A DNA stretch of 35,055 bases, taken from Streptomyces sp. CNQ085. GTDB lineage: Bacteria; Actinomycetota; Actinomycetes; Streptomycetales; Streptomycetaceae. Position numbers and translations under genes: made by a program. Under the pieces are notes generated by a model that saw only the letters and a list, made by a program, of their open reading frames with translations, was not told where the DNA came from and made no database searches. The DNA lies in contig NZ_JAJFAU010000032.1 in NCBI RefSeq assembly GCF_022614595.1, positions 1-35,055 of the forward strand. Direction: 5' to 3'. This document shows, piece by piece, positions 34,956-35,055 of this stretch. Numbering within the stretch: position 1 is the stretch's first letter; every line of letters begins with the position of its first letter.

Positions 34956-35055
34956 GGCAGTGTGCTCATCACCGGAGGCACGGGCGGCATCGGCGCGGCC
35001 CTGGCCCGCCACCTCGTCACCCACCACGGCGCACAAGACCTGCTGCTCGTGTCCC
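34956..35055 (+). CDS. Fragment resembling a type I PKS ketoreductase domain
   Basis: In the same frame as the ABC transporter, the last 33 codons read GSVLITGGTGGIGAALARHL followed by VTHHGAQDLLLVS. This is the NADPH-binding Rossmann start of a modular polyketide synthase KR domain (GGTGGIG fingerprint; HLLLVS-type strand). It begins after a Pro/Gly-rich stretch of low complexity. No other PKS sequence is in the window. The likely cause is an assembly join at a PKS repeat, but an authentic fusion cannot be ruled out from sequence alone. Confidence 0.75.

Overview
The window is high-GC DNA from an actinomycete, almost certainly Streptomyces. The evidence is the cellobiose ceb locus with its CebR operators, an AdpA-type regulator with the diagnostic TTA (bldA) codon next to oligoribonuclease, a WhiJ-type regulator/DUF397/ATPase module, and several leaderless-looking promoters. 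From memory, most of the gene order matches the S. coelicolor chromosome core around SCO2770-SCO2798.

Region 1 (1-11.8 kb) is a cellulose module. The minus-strand cebE-cebF-cebG-bglC genes import and hydrolyse cellobiose. The LacI-family repressor CebR is divergent from them. Next to cebR are two divergent secreted exocellulases, a CBM2-GH6 enzyme and a CBM2-GH48 enzyme, which by family attack opposite cellulose chain ends. Four CebR boxes (three perfect, one with a single mismatch) lie at the bglC start, in front of cebE, and twice in the GH6/GH48 divergent gap. The GH48 gene has a TTA codon at position 4, so its translation probably also depends on bldA.

Region 2 (11.8-16.5 kb) holds a secreted M23 peptidase, tRNA-His, ornA, adpA (TTA at codon 225), a long noncoding adpA upstream region and a universal stress protein.

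Region 3 (16.5-25.5 kb) is acyl-CoA and leucine catabolism. A minus-strand operon encodes a carboxyltransferase, a biotin carboxylase/BCCP subunit, HMG-CoA lyase and an acyl-CoA dehydrogenase, with a divergent leaderless TetR gene over a double palindrome. A second acyl-CoA dehydrogenase and a TesB thioesterase follow on the plus strand.

Region 4 (25.5-32.8 kb) is accessory and regulatory. It holds a conserved phosphatase-like protein, an agmatinase-family ureohydrolase, the WhiJ-like module (small CxxC membrane protein, ATPase, XRE-DUF5753, DUF397), a TetR/SDR divergent pair, a small secreted protein and a Phd/PIN toxin-antitoxin pair.

Region 5 (32.96 kb to the end) is an ABC exporter half-transporter. 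Its last ~100 bases switch in frame into what reads as a type I polyketide synthase ketoreductase. This is most likely an assembly chimera at a contig end, though a genuine fusion is not excluded.

No CRISPR array, insertion sequence or clear novel multi-gene system was seen. The most interesting signals are regulatory: the bldA codon plus CebR control of the GH48 exocellulase, the operator fused to the bglC ribosome binding site, several unassigned operators, the 50-aa CxxC protein, and the ABC/PKS junction.
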